6,296 nucleotides of DNA, from assembly GCA_022562375.1 (NCBI GenBank), contig JADFPK010000108.1, forward strand, positions 1-6,296. The letters run 5' to 3'. Position numbers and translations under genes: made by a program. Each line of letters starts with the position of its first letter. Position 1 is the stretch's first letter. The DNA is from Pseudomonadota bacterium (GTDB lineage: Bacteria > Pseudomonadota > Alphaproteobacteria > SMXQ01). This document shows, in pieces, positions 4,609 through 6,296 of this stretch. The notes below the pieces were generated by a model. That model did not search any database. It was not told the origin of the DNA and saw only the letters and a list, made by a program, of their open reading frames with translations.

Positions 4609-6296
4609 GCCCGAACGCTGCACCAGAATGTAGTCATCGCCGGTGTCCTTCGAGCCAGAAGGATTTCGGTAAATCACGGCGCATGATTCGGCGTATTTGA
4701 GCCATTTGTTGCAGATCCTGTCACCAATGATGCGACTGGTGCCCTTGTCGTTCCACAGGCCGGACGCGCTGAACTCGCCGTCGATGGCGCGTGAGATCGT
4801 AAATTTCAGCCGCGATCTAGGATGAAAACCGTTATGGGTACGGCCAAAGGAGATATCCTTGATTTCCGCCCCGGTAAGCCGATGTTTGCGATCGAGCTTC
4901 CATTCATCGTGGAATTCCGGCAGGCCGGCCTTACGAAGCCCATCGCGCAATCGCGCCATATCGGTCGCCTGTTTCATGGGCCAGATATGGGCGTCCAGAA
5001 CCGTCGTCCCGACCCTCCAGCGAGGGACCGTCGCAGCCTTGTCGAGGGCCCGGATCTTGTCGATCGCGCTCGACGCATCACCAGGCCGGCCGAGCTGGCC
5101 GTACGACGCGATCAGGAATGTCAAAATGCCGGGATGCTGATCGGTGATCTTGCTCGCGCGCTCGAGGGTATCGCTGGCATTTCGATTTTCTTGCATCAGA
5201 TACTGGCCGACGCCCAGATGGAACAGGTAATCGACTGGATAGTTCGGGTTGAGCCGCATGGCGCGCCGGACGAGATCCGTGCCCTCCGACGCGCGACCGA
5301 TGAAGATCAACATCTGTCCCTTCGCGGCGTAGCCGGCCGGTTCGTTGGCGTTCAGCGCGATCGCTCGGTCGGCTTCCGCCAGCCCTCTCTCGAATTTCTT
5401 CTGTTGTAGCAATAGTCTGGACATCTCCTGGTGCGCCAATGAGGTCGGATTGCGCATCGCTTGGCGCAGATGACCAAGGCCGCGCTCCAGCGTGTCATCG
5501 GGCGTCATGCCGAGCGCGCTGTGCCAACCCTGCAACCGTGCCGAGAGATAGGTCGATGCCAGCGCCGCCGAAGCGCGGCCATATTCAGGATCCAACGCCA
5601 CCGCGCGTTCGAAATACGGGATGGCCATGGCGAACTGCTTGGGCGTGCTTTTTAGATAGTGCGACCAGCCTTGCAGAAAAGCATCATGAGCGTTGGTGTT
5701 AGAGGTCTCACGAACCTCTTTTCGGGCGCGTTCGGCGGGTGTCAGCTTGACCGCCAGCGCGGCGATGATCTTTTCCCTAATTTCGTCCTGCAGCCGGAAG
5801 ACGTCGGTCAGCGTTCCGTCATAGCGCTCGGCCCAGAGATGCCCGCCGGTAGCGGTGTCTATGAGCTGAGCCGTGATGCGCATCCGGTCACCGGAGCGGC
5901 GCACACTGCCCTCCAAGACGTAGCGGACGCCGAGCTCGCGGCCCACCGACACGACGTCGACCGCTCGTCCCTTGTAGACGAAGCTCGAGTTTCGGGCGAT
6001 CACGAACAGGCCCGAGATCTTCGACAGGTCCGTGATCAGGTCTTCCGCCATACCGTCGGCGAAGTATCCCTGTTCCGCATCGCCGCTCATATTCGTGAAC
6101 GGCAGCACGGCGATAGACGGCTTGTCGGGCAACGGAAAGGCCATCCTCTCAACCGACGCGGGTTCAACCGTCGGCTCCCACGGCCTCAACCACGTAACCG
6201 CACCGGCCATTCCGATGAGCACGACCACGGCCACGGCCAGCGCCACTCGCTTCCACGCTTGCGTCGCTCGCTTTGGTTCGCCGATGATCTTGCCAG
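4585..6296 (-). CDS. Membrane TolB/FlgO-like and TPR protein, probable sensory half of an adenylate/guanylate cyclase (5' end outside)
   Basis: The minus-strand frame runs off the right edge and ends at TAG 4587-4585, giving 569 residues. A GTG at 6246 could be read as a start, but codons upstream stay open (GKIIGEPKRATQAWKR). This resembles the linker that follows the class III cyclase domain in related proteins, so the true start is probably beyond the window. Residues below count from 6246. One TM helix (about 1-20), preceded by basic residues, predicts that what follows is periplasmic. Then comes a TolB/FlgO-like domain (41-155): PSIAVLPFTNMSGD, YFADGMAEDLITDLSKI, LGVRYVLEGSVRRSGDRMRI, GGHLWAERYDG. 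TPR helices span about 165-410. A C-terminal domain (440-553) holds LTGAEIKDISFGRTHNGF and the only two cysteines, C512 and C522. If a cyclase domain is present it would make cAMP or cGMP in the cytoplasm, controlled by the periplasmic part. That domain is not visible here. Confidence 0.85.
   Translation of the reverse strand, partial: GKIIGEPKRATQAWKRVALAVAVVVLIGMAGAVTWLRPWEPTVEPASVERMAFPLPDKPSIAVLPFTNMSGDAEQGYFADGMAEDLITDLSKISGLFVIARNSSFVYKGRAVDVVSVGRELGVRYVLEGSVRRSGDRMRITAQLIDTATGGHLWAERYDGTLTDVFRLQDEIREKIIAALAVKLTPAERARKEVRETSNTNAHDAFLQGWSHYLKSTPKQFAMAIPYFERAVALDPEYGRASAALASTYLSARLQGWHSALGMTPDDTLERGLGHLRQAMRNPTSLAHQEMSRLLLQQKKFERGLAEADRAIALNANEPAGYAAKGQMLIFIGRASEGTDLVRRAMRLNPNYPVDYLFHLGVGQYLMQENRNASDTLERASKITDQHPGILTFLIASYGQLGRPGDASSAIDKIRALDKAATVPRWRVGTTVLDAHIWPMKQATDMARLRDGLRKAGLPEFHDEWKLDRKHRLTGAEIKDISFGRTHNGFHPRSRLKFTISRAIDGEFSASGLWNDKGTSRIIGDRICNKWLKYAESCAVIYRNPSGSKDTGDDYILVQRSGAYSFTVE

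Noticed and set aside
4359..4637. Minus-strand frame antisense to the rhodanese and overlapping the cyclase-type gene end
   Set aside because: No family features; it conflicts with two recognised genes.

Overview
The window looks like chromosomal DNA of a GC-rich alphaproteobacterium, probably Rhodospirillales-like or Rhizobiales-like. This is an inference from the GC-rich third positions, the ThrRS and IF3 sequences, and a class III cyclase-type TolB/TPR protein of a kind expanded in those orders. No rRNA, tRNA or CRISPR array is visible.

Left part (1-3170, + strand) is housekeeping. It holds the C-terminal part of a family 9 glycosyltransferase (heptosyltransferase-like), then thrS behind its own good sigma-70 promoter, then infC. 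The infC frame is best started at a rare AUA codon (2634) placed 7 nt after a near-perfect Shine-Dalgarno. This is the kind of start codon through which IF3 represses its own synthesis.

Middle part (3171-4132) has no intact gene. It contains GC-rich hairpins after infC, three consecutive stem-loops built on a repeated GTACGGAAA word, a TGTCCGC-type intergenic palindromic repeat, and a 150-bp MITE-like element whose ends are 16/17-bp inverted repeats. It also carries a minus-strand remnant of the C-terminus of a cyclase-associated ATPase/TPR protein. The rpmI-rplT genes that often follow infC are not here, so this looks like an accessory insertion or a rearranged boundary.

Right part (4133-6296) has two convergent genes 35 bp apart. 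On the + strand is an exported single-domain rhodanese with an in-frame TGA at codon 100, after which the same frame continues with 38 well-conserved family codons to a TAG. The TGA sits where I recall close relatives having a second cysteine (C-x4-C-x-R-S), and a strong hairpin lies 19 nt downstream. It is therefore either a candidate selenocysteine codon or a fresh nonsense mutation, and it is the most interesting signal in the window. On the - strand is a large membrane protein, cut by the window edge, with one TM helix, a TolB/FlgO-like domain, TPRs and a two-cysteine C-terminal domain. It is probably the sensory half of an adenylate/guanylate cyclase. Both proteins are predicted to work in the periplasm, so a functional link is possible but only inferred.
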